Assembly: GCA_030386875.1 (NCBI GenBank)
Contig: CM059560.1
Location: 35,148,183 to 35,212,182, forward strand
Origin: Morinoia aosen
Taxonomy: Eukaryota > Arthropoda > Malacostraca > Amphipoda > Talitridae
DNA: 64,000 nucleotides
Direction: 5' to 3'
The position numbers and the translations under genes were made by a program. The notes under the pieces were generated by a model. The model saw only the letters and a program-made list of their open reading frames with translations, did no database searches and had not been told where the DNA came from. Of this stretch, positions 52,946-64,000 are shown in pieces. How positions within the stretch are numbered: the stretch's first letter is position 1; every line of letters begins with the position of its first letter.

Positions 52946-55900
52946 GGAACCGGTTCAAATATCTAACATCGAATTCCAGAAGAAAACGCAACCGGAATCA
53001 ATCTATTCGGTACAGATATCTCCTCAAAACAGTTACACAGATTCGTTAAGAGAACTCAATTGTCCTACACTGTCTTGCTAAGTACAGATGAACCAATATC
53101 TACGTGAAATTTTAGGCCCCAGCGGCGAAATATGTAAAACGTGGTATAACAGTATGTATATCATTGTTTTACATGCATACCTTCATTCAAATCAATCATG
53201 CCTCCACCGTATGTTATATTTTTTGTTGTTCATCGCTATCCGGCGCTCTTTGAAATAAAAGAAATACAAAAAAAAACATCCATTTACATTTTTCTCTCAA
53301 TTGCATGATGTGCAATAAAATTAGATTGGTAAGATATTCTTCCTCATCAATCCCGACGACAGAAACCATTCAATTTTAGAAGATGTTTTATCAATACTTC
53401 ACATGTTCACTATAATTTACCAAGGCTCTTTTCACCCAATCACCCAAACATAGGAAAAGAGTTGCTAAAAACGGGTTGGACCATTCACACTAATTACAAA
53501 AACACTGGCCTAGAGTCATACATCATGGCCCTTTCGACGAGTTACGCAGAAAACCCCGGCATCTCGTGCTGGTTCACCCATTCTTACAACATTGTTAAAA
53601 TTCCTCTTATCTCTGCAGAAACTCAATCTGGAAAAAAATGTGGAATCCTAGCTACGGTCAAGATTTACTGGCCCATATGTATTACATCAGTCGTTTTAGT
53701 TTCTGGCTCATTTTCTCGATGATTCTTAAAAACTTCAAGTATTTCAGGTCTACGTCCAATGTATCTATGCTGGTAAATCTCTGTAAACCCATAGCACAAA
53801 CTATTTCATTCCGCTAGACACAAATTTTTTGATCAATTTCCGCTCTTCGCTCATCCTTCCTCAATTGCCTCTCACACAGGCTACGCTCAGCCAAGGAGCC
53901 ACTTATCTTCATTTTGCACAAAAACACTATGGATTGTTATAATGTTCTACTTCTTTCTTGGAAGATTCATTTCACAAAATAGATCCACGTTAGTAAAATA
54001 CAAGTAAAACCTACTAAGTAAATTTCATCCAATTGTACAACTCATGTAAAATAACGAATTATTTTAACCACCAGTTACGATTATAGCTAAAGCAATATGC
54101 ACTTCAATTACTTGTTTGTCAATAAAGCTAAATTTTCAAACACCAGCGTCACAAGCGTAAAATTGAAGACATTGGCTTACATCCATACCATTTATTATTT
54201 TCAGTAATCTTGTAATGAAGAACGAGTAAGCAAAATGCATAAATAAAATTAAACATAACTCATTTTAAAAGGAAAATAATTCTACACTTCAGTCACAGGA
54301 AATACTGCTACAGTATGAAGACATTTTGCTCGTGTTGCTCAACTTTTAGAAGTATATCTTTCATTTTGAATGCATACAAATAAAATTATTCAAAGTAAAT
54401 TTTAGCTCAATCCGAAAGTGGGTGAATTGAAAGTTGCATTGCCCTACTTAGCAGCATAGCCAATTGCGTGTATCCTCTGAGTTAAGTATTTGAATCTAAT
54501 AACAAACTCATGGCTGATAGCCTAGATTATTATTGTGTTAATTGGACATGATAATGGTTTCATTAATTGAGTCACAACAAAGGCGATTTAAAGAGCGAAA
54601 ACAAAAGGCCATTAGAATAGACTAGAAAACCAGGAACCTATACATGAGGTGTGTTCCCAAACAGGATCCTCTGCGCATAGAAACAAGTTAGGAAGAGGAA
54701 GAAAGGATACAACAAAAGACAGCAAAGGCTTGAAAACTGAAAGAAGCAAAAGGGACAAAAAAAAATAGTCCCGAAGCCCTAATTATAGCTGAGGTTACCG
54801 GACAGTATCCCTCCTGAGTACGCCCGTCCCCATAGCATGGGATAGACAAACTTAACCAACCTAAACCACATCACTTATCCGGCGCCCCCTAAGGGGACTG
54901 ACTGAGGGGCAAGATCTAGAACCGTTTCTTCTGATATGCCGATTAGAGTGGAAGAGTGGTAGAAATGAATGAAAGCGAATATTTTTTAAATGCTGAAAAC
55001 GACTTGCGTATTATGAGTGAATCGAACAATTTCAAAAGCGAGCTCAAATACTAAGCGTTCATTACGACGATAACACACATATGCCTGTCTGAAGGGATTA
55101 TATTTTTGTGCAACTGCAAGTAAATAGCTCTGTGGGAAAGAGTATATGGTTGAATTCAAAAGTAAATTATCAAAATTAGAGTTAGCTTTTGCTAATACGT
55201 TCAATTAGTTGTCTTAAGGTATACCAGAATGTCTACTATCGTGAGGTTAGCGATCAAACCAGAGCTACTTTTCAACAGACCAGAATTTTAGGACATTGAT
55301 AGTAGTATAGCGTTGTGTACTTTCAGGTCAACCCTGAAACCCAAATGTAACGCAGACTAAAGTGTAACGTATCAAAATTAACAGTGAGGGTAACTGATGT
55401 AATTTTTAAAACATATTTATCAATTACTTGAATAGATCCAACAAGTTGTCATTAGCAAACGAAAGACCTATTCGAGTGCCGAGCCATAGGTTTAAAAACA
55501 TCTACAGGCAAGAAGTAGTTCTCAATCAAACGGTGCGAAGACTCAAACTCTTGCGATAGGTTACAAAAAATATAACGTATGGTTTCTTCTTCGAAAGGTT
55601 ATCAAACTTTTTTTTGGAAAAAAGTTACGTGGTTGCATTGATGCTGCTAGGGTAAGATTGAGCTAGAAGACAGGGCACGGGGTGCAGCGAACCTAGAAAG
55701 CATATCTAATGAGCTACTGAACATCGAGCTTAAGAGCGCGCCCTGCCAGCAATACCGATTAAAGCGCTTCTAATAAATAATAACACACACGCTACACATT
55801 CAATACAAAAAATAAAATAGGACATTAGTCCGCTAAAATAGATTCATAGAATATATCTATTGACACCAGGATAGGTTTTAAAGTTCCCGTACGATGAAAT

Positions 55901-57870
55901 GTTAGCAATCATTCGTAATAGCATATGAGAAAAGGGCGGTAATATTAGTATATACAAAAGTCTACCATTAAAAATGTCTTTAGAATGGATGTATTTTATA
56001 GAGCTATTGTAGCTTAAATGCATCTAAATAGTTTTACGCATCACATTTTCTAAGTATTGCACGGCGTCAAGTAATATTGAGTATTGAAACGAGATATTTC
56101 CCAGAAAAATGGGTATTCATCAAATTTTAACTTTCGTGACCACGATCATAATTGGTACCTCGTTTATCTCAGAAAAACGGAATAACATGACATCTCGACT
56201 GAACTTGAATATGATGCAACGATTCTTCCTTCTGAAGACAGTTACAATCGGATTCGATTGGTAATTTCAGCATTAGTCCTCTTTTGAGGACCAGTTTGGT
56301 AGTATTCTATAATTTGCGTTCCAACCAAACCTCTAAATAAAGGTAATGCAATTAGAAAATCTTCACAAATCTAGTGACTTTCGTTTGCAACTTTTCCTCA
56401 ATGTGAACTTCTCTCATCATCATTCATTTAGATATATGAATGTATGCAAAATTCATTTCTTTTCATATGAGGGATTCAAGTATAAATAACCGACTTATAG
56501 TTGTTAGACGGGAGTAAATGTGAGAGCACAAACTTATTACACTTGGTCAGTCCAAATTTTTACAAAAAGATTCAAGAAAGCGAACTGTGATCAGGTGGAA
56601 ACTTTTTCCCAGTGCCTTCTATTTAACGTGCATGGTAAATTTAATAATGTCAAAAATTTTTTGAATTCTTATTACTTCAAAGACTCGAGGATAAATTTTA
56701 CGCAATGACGTGTCTCAGGCAGGTAATCGTAGAAAAGAGAAATAGTTTCACATCTGGTAACTCAAACATCTTCAGCATAGATTTTAACTAATACCAGACA
56801 GTATTTAAGCACTGACGATATGCCACCACCGTTTACTGATAACGCTTTAAAAAACTGAAGACAGCACAGTATAATTAAAAAATATAAGTAAAATCTTCAC
56901 CGTAAAGGATCGGCAGTTTCTTATGCAGACATTCCAACACTAAGAGGAAAATTGTCCATAAGCAAGACCAGATTCGAATGTACAGTATTCGATAGTATAA
57001 TTAGTATCACTTCCAGCTGACGTTATAAGTCCAGTCAGAGGCTTTTGGAACAACTAAGTATAGCAGTCTCACATTCTACAGTAATGGGGAAGGAATCATA
57101 GAAAGTTAACAACATTCAATATGAACATATAATAGCATTGAGTTCAATAATATCTACTTGGATAGGACAAAGAAGTATTTACCTGTGAACAAATAAATGA
57201 TGGATTGCAAATAATGCTCCCAGACCTACAAGAAGATCTTAGATTAGCCATAATTCACACATCTCTTAGTCATACGTTCTTCTGACTGCGTATACTTCTT
57301 CAAACGAGGAAAATAAAATCAATCCGCAAGAATACTCCTAATCGCTTGTATATCAAATGTTTAAAAATTGACGATTCATTTGACGATTAAAGCATTAAAT
57401 AAATCAACTCTTGCATCAATATAGCACGGATTATCCGGGATAGTAAAAACAATATTCTATGAACATTAAGTACGGTCTTCATCATTATATTAGCTAAGCT
57501 GTTAAAAGTCTCGAAACAATTCTTAAGACCTATTACTGATAAAACATTCGTCGAAACTTTTTGCTGCTTTATTACACTTTTATTAAACGCTTTACAAAAT
57601 AGAAAGCTGGGTATCATATTCAGTGGGCAACATTTATTACTACAGCCTGCGGCAGCCATGAAGATGTCAGCGTTAAGTTTGCCAACCGCTAATCAAACAA
57701 GAATACCCAGTATTTCCATCGAATCTCAACTAGACGTTCGCGAAACGTGTTTCGAACAGGTTCGCAGAAGCAAACGTTTCCCATAAAGAATGAGAAAAGC
57801 CGCTCGATAACACTTAGCACCCATGTCATTATTTGAAGATGACTTAGCCGTTCTTGAGTTGCTACTACAT
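52946..57870. other. Intergenic AT-rich DNA between the convergent genes
   Basis: No supported gene. A very degenerate reversed S1 copy is likely at about 54640-54800 (GCGCATAGAAACAAGTTAGG). TTTATT hexamers at 57568 and 57579 are candidate - strand polyadenylation signals for the kinase gene. Confidence 0.4.
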
Positions 57871-58059
57871 TTAACTGCCATTCCTAGTGAGATGTGCCTT
57901 TTGAATACCAGCAGCAGACCCTGTACAAACCGACGCTGGAGACTCTGCCCCAGCACCGTAGATCTTCCCAGCTTTACGTGCCATGTTGCCCAGCAGTTCC
58001 AAAGACATCTTGTGAGCGGTTCTCAGTGAATTGGCCCATTCTTTAAGTCCAATCTCGTC
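57871..58059 (-). CDS. Gprk1: Gprk1 last exon
   Basis: Follows a TTTTCAG acceptor in phase 0. [20 protein letters not shown] contains the C-terminal helix of the PH domain with its conserved Trp. The following [17 protein letters not shown] resembles the insect tail. Ends at a stop at 57871-57873. Confidence 0.92.
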   Translation of the reverse strand, partial: DEIGLKEWANSLRTAHKMSLELLGNMARKAGKIYGAGAESPASVCTGSAAGIQKAHLTRNGS

Positions 58060-61000
58060 CTGAAAAATAATAAGAATATTCGAGAAAAAATTCCTAGTTC
58101 CGAACACAAGTCGTCAAACCTTTGGATTAATGTACTTTTTCGGAATTTTAAATGATTGTGGCACAAATACTGACGTTCTTAGGTCCAATATTAGGGATTG
58201 TACAGGCTGTTAAAACAATGTACTTAAGTAACTTGTCAATTTCATAGAGTAAAATAGCGCACTTTGACAGAACCCTCAATATGAAGGGCAACCAAAAACT
58301 GAGTACAGCATTTCAAGCAACTAAAAAATTAAAACAAAGGCGTACGGTCGAGCTAACTCATAGAGCTAACTTTCTACGTTCCCTTCCATTTTCACAACAG
58401 TAAACGTAGTTTCTGCTTACTCTCCCGAATCGTTGATTTTCGAAACGGAAGATAGGATACGAGACGAAAATCTAATCTGACGGTTAATTAAACACTTACC
58501 ATTTGGCTAGTTCTCATTTAATCTATTTTTCGGTCTGTTCACTCCATACTTTTTCTCACAAGCAACTTCATCTCTTTTCTAATTAGATTCAGCTTGCACT
58601 TCCATTAGATGCCTCTAAACCTTGGAATACTCCTTTCTTGCAAAATGCAAAGTTGAAAATAACGTAATTTCTCAGCAACCCTGAATTTATCATCTCATAA
58701 AATCATTAGAAATTTTCATTTATGTGTTTATAGCTACAAAACCATGAAACTACATAAGATTGGTTTACCTTCTTAGAATAAAGCTATTGCTTAGAAGATC
58801 ATATTGAAGGAGTTAGTTTAAGCCTCCCTAACTACAACAAAAACGTTTCTAAGAGAGGAACGAGAACAGTATCATTCAGTAGGAAGTCAAGGGAACGGGA
58901 AATCTACGCACTAAGCGTGTTCTCACACAAGATCCCTTCGGCCTAGAAACAGCAAGTTAAGAAGTATTTGAAACAAGGTAAAAGTTGAAGAACATAATTA
59001 TAGGTACTGAAAAACAAGCAGCAATGAAAATGAACCGAAAAGATAGTCCACCAGAAAATAAAAATCACATTTTATTTCATCAAAAGGCCTACCTGACGTT
59101 CAATTAGGAACCTCTAATCTTTCTCTTGAGAGCCTTAACTTTCATAGATACTTTCGTTGAATTCCATCAAATTGAGGAGACTGTTAGCTTAGAATTAGCC
59201 TAATTTTTTCAAAGATCACACCTGTTTAATAGATGAAAAGAGTAACGTGTCTAAGGCAAAAATGTTAAGAAAAATTTCAATGAGCTGAAAATTTTTTTTG
59301 AAGCATCCTGATCATCAAGTGGTATTGAGAGTCACACTTAATGCCTTACTTAAGATGAGAGCTTATCTTTCGCTCCCGGGAGAAAATACAATGTAAAAGT
59401 GATACATTATAAAAAATCTAGTACTTACTGGATTAGTGAGAACGATTTTATTATCTTTGGTTTTGAGCACAATGCAGTTTTCGCCTTTATACTGCACCAA
59501 TTCGGACGACACTTCCTCCAGCTGATCCATGAAGATGAGTTCTGGTTTACCAGAGCTGGAGTCCGAGTGAAGTTCCACCCTGTTAGGGTAGAGCTTTGCA
59601 TAGCGCGTTTGCCAGGCTGACGTGAAGGGACCTCCTAGCTTCTTGATATAACCGTGTATGATGCAGTCCGACTCTGAAAACAGAGGGAAATCAAATTTAA
59701 AAACATTCCTGTTATCTGAAGAAGACAACTTTAAGTGCGGCAATTCAAACGCCATTAATAAGTGAATAACTAAATCGAGAATACAAACTCAACATAGCAC
59801 ACCCTTGTTGTGATGCTGACTACTTGCACTCATGATCAGTTGCAAATTAGTAAAAAATTTCACCAGTACTAAATCGACTTACTTTGTTCAAAAATTCATG
59901 CGATTTTACTATTCAAGTCGATAATTCAATTGTGGTGGTAAAGCCCAGATTTAAAAAAAACACCCTAATTTGAAATCAGAGCTATTAGGAATAATCACAC
60001 GGTCAGTTCATTGTAAATACACAATTTCTTGACATCAATTTAGGGCGATCGTGAGACGGCAAGTGAACAAAATTGTACCTTTTTCATCGGTGTCAAACTT
60101 ATGCTTGTGTTTGGCTTTCTTCTTGAGCTCGTGTTTGTCAGCCTCCTGGTTTATGGAGTCAAACACGGTCTCTGCGACCTCAGTCTGCCATCGCTCGCTG
60201 ATCACCAGAGGGAAGTTCCTGTACAGCTCCTGGTCCGCCTCCGTTAGCTAAAGCACAGGAAGTAATGAATTATGAACCATCATAATCATAATAATCATCA
60301 CTTCCCTTACGATTATCGGCTCAATTTTGGGAATTGTTATCAAAGCTGTTCAATAAATTTTTTGTAATCAAAACCCAAGGATCATACCAAACCTAGCGTA
60401 ACTTAATTTTGCCTCAAATTTAGCCACTAGACAGCCTTTTTAACCTTTAACCCTATACGGACGGACTACTGTGGATTGTAAAGGACATCAGAAATAATGT
60501 AATTCGGAAACTTCAAATGCATCGTATAAAAAATAACAGCATTTACTATTGCAAGTGTTAATTTATGTTAATTAAAACTAATTTAGGTTGTAAAAGGTTA
60601 TTTTTAACCTGAACTTTAACTTCACATAAAAGCCCACCAAACTTGGAGAATCTTTAACCCACTTCACAACCTCAAACCACCTGTCTTATTTCAACGATAA
60701 AAACTTGAAAATGAAAAAAAAATCAGACAGTACACGATATCACAATATAAAAAATCAGACAGTACATAAATCTGCTGGCGTAAATGAACTAGAGGCAAGT
60801 AAGCCTAGATTGGTACAACAGATATCCTAAAAGTACGAATAATTAATATAAATGCATGAACAGTAATTTAAAACTGCTACAGCCATGTACTTTCTACCCA
60901 TATGAAATATTAAACAATCCTATGCATTCCTTTCGCCATGAAGGCGTAGCCAATCAATCGAGAAACAGAGTCAACATCGCTCACTGTCAATCACGCTCGT

Positions 61001-63568
61001 TTTCAATGCGTCTTTTCAATAACAAGGCCCGACAGCAAAAACTGGTTTGTCCCTGCAGCTCCATGAGGACTCAAAGATTCCAGCCCTACAATCACAACAC
61101 GGTTGAGCCCCACCTGGACAGCTTCTTAATCTGACACAATCGCTCTCCGCTCTTCTATTGGTATTGCGTATCTTCTAACTTCTTCTGACGTAACACTTTG
61201 GTCAAAAATAAGTAAGTAACCACTGAACTTTTGACAGATGGTTGATTTGTCAAATGATAAACTTTTGACTACATAAGATCTGTGACGTGACAAAAAAGAT
61301 AAAATTCAAGTGGCAGCTCAGCGATATATTAATTTTGAAAACTGATGTAATTCTATGAAGTACATCCTGACCTAAAATTTTACAAATTTTGAATTACTTA
61401 TTATACGTTTTCTGACGCAAATCAGTACACAGTGTTTCACAACAGTCGTCGCATCAACGGAAGACAATAATTGACAGCCACACAAAACTTGACAGCCACA
61501 CAAATTACCTCGCTTGATAGAGATTATGAAGAAATCATCCAGTGCAATTTACGCGCAGTGATTACACTCAAAACAAAAGCTTACACTCGGAAAAATAAAT
61601 TTTTCGAGTGGGAACGGTTAACACTTAAAATTGGAATCATATTTGGACCTCAATCGAGCAGAACACAGTTCATGACAAAAACTTTCACAGGGAAGTAATG
61701 TCATGCTATGTTTTACCATTGCTAACTAAACAAACCACTGAAGAGCAAGCTAAATGGGCTGTACAGACGTTCGAAGCTTCACACTAATCACCCCAGTAAT
61801 TTAAAGAACTCGCGCAGCTAGAGTTTGTGCACTCATAAGCCTCTTACTTTGATGCCTTTTGTGTCCTCCTCATCAAAAGAGCCGATATCGAAGGCGTCCG
61901 CTGCGTTGACTTCTCCTCTGGGCGGCACAAGAGGAGGCTGGTACTGCTGCATGTATACCTGCTGCCAGTCTAAGCTGCGAAAGAACGCGTGCTCCTTGAT
62001 CTCGTCCGCTCTGCAATCAAAGTAAACTTTGTGAAAAAATATATGTATTATTGAATGAAATTTTGTCAGTAGTGTCATTTGTTTCACTAATTGCTATACT
62101 TAAAAAAAAGAAACAAAAGAAATTAAAAGGGAGAGAACAATGAGAAAGAAGCCAATTGGAAAAATGCATCAGACGAAAGGAAAAAAATAATTTATCCTAC
62201 AGTAATTGAGTGAAAAATTCTTAGCAAGGATACGTGTTTTGATGAAATAACTATGATTTATGCTGTGCGTACGTTCTGTTCTGACAGCAATAAACATTAC
62301 ATTTGAAGAAACTGAAGAATTTTGAAAATAGAAAACAGACAAATGAAAGACGAATTGGATCCTAAGGCATTTTGAGCTGCACAAAGTCTCTTGATAATGA
62401 GTATACCAGGTTGCCATTCAAACAGGGTTTGGAGATTTTTTGGTCAGAGTAAAGATCCTTGAGAAAGTCCTGCCCATCACGCAGCGGGAATGAAGAGTCA
62501 TCGGGAAAAATGGTCTAAGCTACATCAGGCGAAAGTGTGGAAGTTACAGAAAATATATATTTTTTTAAGACGCACCCTCTTCCTCGGCATCCCAGTCTTT
62601 TATCAACGTCGCGGTGCAGTAGGCCTTCCAGCAACGTCCTTAGTTCGTTAGTGAATGTGTCTGGCAGCTCGACGTTCTGGTAAAAAATAAATTTATTACT
62701 TGCTTTTCCGATTCGCCTGATCAGTGAATAAAGGCCACCATTCATCATAATTTTGATCAGAAGTCTCCAATGCGCGTGCAGCCTCCAGTATTTAAAGTTC
62801 ATTGGCAAAAAAAATTCGTGCCACAAACGTCATCGTCTACACGCGCGTGAAAAATAACAGATAAAAGAACAAATTATATTTTTCTCTGTCAGAGCAGCAC
62901 TAAATGACTCTTACCCTGCAAGTGTATGAAATTTATGCTCACGAAATGGCAAACCTATTTTTGAGCACAAGGATGAGAAAGAATGGTGTATACGATATCT
63001 ATTTTTAAATCACAAAAAAAGTCCTAGCACATAAACACTTTCAATAAAGAGTTTTCCATTAATATTTTTGATCATAAATCCAAAGGAAAGATAGGGAACA
63101 ATTATTATTTGTAGTATTTCACAACTATCAATTAAATTTCAGGAATATTTTTCCAGTAAAACAGTTCTGTAGTAGTAAACGCAATGAAAAAAGTAGTGCT
63201 TAACAGCAGGCGAAGTACAAAAGGCACTCGAACAAGGCTAAGAGGGCTTCAGTCTTTAAATCAGACGCCAACCCGATCTAGTCGTTAACAAGCTGTTATT
63301 CATCATCAGTAAGAAATGAGAATAAAAAACTATCAAAAGAACGATCATATTTTTGAGCCACAAAATATCCATGTATTCAATTGGAAGACTTACCATAGTC
63401 AGAGTCATGCGATCGATCTCGTGCTTATCTCGGGTCTTGTGTTGCCGGAACGGTGAGTGTCCCTTCAGCAATTTGTAGAGCATGCAGCCGAATGAGAACC
63501 AGTCAGCCGAACTGTCGTAGGCCGTGCCCTTGCTCAACACCTCTGGAGCCATGTAGCCGTGGGTTCCT
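57871..63568 (-). CDS. Gprk1: G protein-coupled receptor kinase, GRK2 type (C-terminal 346 residues)
   Basis: Six - strand exons join without a frame error: 63568-63394, 62676-62576, 62010-61848, 60247-60079, 59673-59429 and 58059-57871. They encode the kinase C-lobe from [10 protein letters not shown] on, the AGC tail ([27 protein letters not shown]), a PH domain ([10 protein letters not shown] to LKEWANSLR) and the C-terminus. Only GRK2/3 and fly Gprk1 have this PH tail after an RGS-kinase unit. The family phosphorylates activated receptors at the plasma membrane and the PH domain binds G beta-gamma and phosphoinositide. The N-terminal RGS part, the N-lobe and the catalytic loop lie beyond the window's right edge. 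Confidence 0.95.
58813..59160 (-). repeat. S1 SINE-like copy in the last Gprk1 intron
   Basis: Reversed copy: TTAGTTTAAGCCTCCCTAAC at the 3' end, TAAGAGAGGAAC, a GAAAAACAAGCAGCAATGA block, and a decayed head near 59150. It lies in the 1369-bp intron 58060-59428. Confidence 0.75.
59429..59673 (-). CDS. Gprk1: Gprk1 PH-domain exon
   Basis: A 245-bp exon between TTTTCAG and GTAAGT. It encodes [20 protein letters not shown], then [15 protein letters not shown] and the remaining beta strands to KIVLTNP, that is, nearly the whole PH sandwich. Confidence 0.94.
60079..60247 (-). CDS. Gprk1: Gprk1 AGC-tail exon
   Basis: Starts [20 protein letters not shown] and ends in a lysine-rich linker ([18 protein letters not shown]). 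Acceptor TTTAG, donor GTACAA; ends in phase 1. Confidence 0.94.
60250..61847. other. Gprk1 intron
   Basis: 1600-bp AT-rich intron with no recognised insert. A direct repeat of AAAAATCAGACAGTACA occurs at about 60718 and 60752, and TTGACAGCCACACAA is doubled at 61470-61505. Confidence 0.5.
61848..62010 (-). CDS. Gprk1: Gprk1 kinase-tail exon
   Basis: Encodes [20 protein letters not shown], then [20 protein letters not shown] and [14 protein letters not shown], among the most conserved segments of GRK2/3. Phase 2 in, phase 0 out. Confidence 0.95.
62576..62676 (-). CDS. Gprk1: Gprk1 kinase C-lobe exon
   Basis: A 101-bp exon: [20 protein letters not shown] then [14 protein letters not shown], the kinase subdomain XI region with the conserved Arg of RLGC. 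Donor GTGCGT is slightly weak. Confidence 0.94.
63394..63568 (-). CDS. Gprk1: Gprk1 activation-segment exon
   Basis: Starts by completing a codon (likely Val), then [20 protein letters not shown] with the APE motif and [20 protein letters not shown] with the subdomain IX Asp. Ends [12 protein letters not shown] at a GTAAGT donor. Confidence 0.95.
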
Positions 63569-64000
63569 CTGCAGCATAAATCAACATCATTATCTGAGGC
63601 GCTAAGTTCCAAAATAGAGCCTACAAGTGCTTCGGTAATGGAAAATAAACCGTATAAAATAATACTCACTAGAGGAACACAAGCAAGCCAAGCAGCAATT
63701 CTATGAGGAAAAACACCCGCAGTTCTACGTAGCAAGTCTCTTGAGTGACAGCCCAGTAGCTTGCGCAAGTGGGTTCAGTAACTGGATAAGTTCTGACTTG
63801 GTATGGTATCTGTTCCAACTCTTTCCCATCAAGACTAAAACACGCGTAAAGAATGAAGCAATTTTCCAAACTATACATTGACCCGATATACATACGCTAA
63901 TAGCATGTATTTCCAAACACTTCGGTAAAAAATGACGGGAATTATGTTAAGGAAAAATTACCACAGACTTTGCCAGTAATAGGGTATCATATACGCTAAA
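63569..64000. other. Gprk1 intron continuing past the window
   Basis: No upstream kinase exon (DFG or catalytic-loop HRD region) is present before 64000. The short - strand frames here carry no kinase motif and are not exons. Confidence 0.6.

Noticed and set aside
63725-63916. Upstream Gprk1 exon
   Set aside because: Translations in all - strand frames lack the expected DFG/activation-segment residues that should precede GTHGYMAPE.

Overview
This is an AT-rich stretch of a large, repeat-laden eukaryotic nuclear genome. It is most likely an arthropod, and an insect is the best guess. The reasons are GT-AG spliced genes with long introns, a Gprk1/GRK2-type receptor kinase, non-LTR retrotransposons of the I and CR1/jockey groups, mariner, Tigger, hAT and TTAA-target (piggyBac-like) elements, and SINEs. 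There are no operons, CRISPR arrays or bacterial features. The species cannot be named from the sequence.

Two host genes are well supported. On the + strand, four exons (39335-40500, 40676-40752, 47511-47699, 49482-49716) join in one continuous frame of 554 residues. They encode an acidic, lysine-rich protein that ends in a region resembling the coiled-coil plus helical block of THAP9/P-element-type transposases. Its 5' exons are not visible. On the - strand, six exons between 63568 and 57871 encode the C-terminal 346 residues of a GRK2-type G protein-coupled receptor kinase: kinase C-lobe, AGC tail, PH domain and C-terminus. The rest of that gene lies beyond position 64000. The two genes converge, with about 8 kb between their stop codons.

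Almost everything else is mobile or repetitive DNA. 1-9 kb: SINE copies, a mariner relic with long inverted repeats, a 1.6-kb hAT-like element holding another, a higher-order minisatellite and a degenerate tandem array of about 0.65-0.7 kb units. 9-16 kb: a 5'-truncated CR1/jockey-type LINE (-), a second mariner relic (-), and a nearly complete LINE (+) sitting in a TG microsatellite. 16-21 kb: a tRNA-derived SINE and a possible LTR remnant. 21.5-27.7 kb: a full-length I-type LINE with a 12-bp target duplication. 28-39 kb: a foldback element centred on a Pho/YY1-like palindrome, SINEs, a decayed multicopy gene and a Tigger derivative reduced to its DNA-binding domain. 40.8-48 kb, inside intron 2 of the THAP-like gene: a 2.9-kb hAT-like element built of inverted arrays of tandem repeats, and several TTAA elements nested in each other or in a SINE.

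The most interesting items are an apparently unnamed SINE-like family (about 13 copies, two with 12-15-bp target duplications and a hairpin-rich head), the 2.9-kb hAT-like element, the nested TTAA insertions, and the foldback element carrying paired Pho/YY1-like sites.
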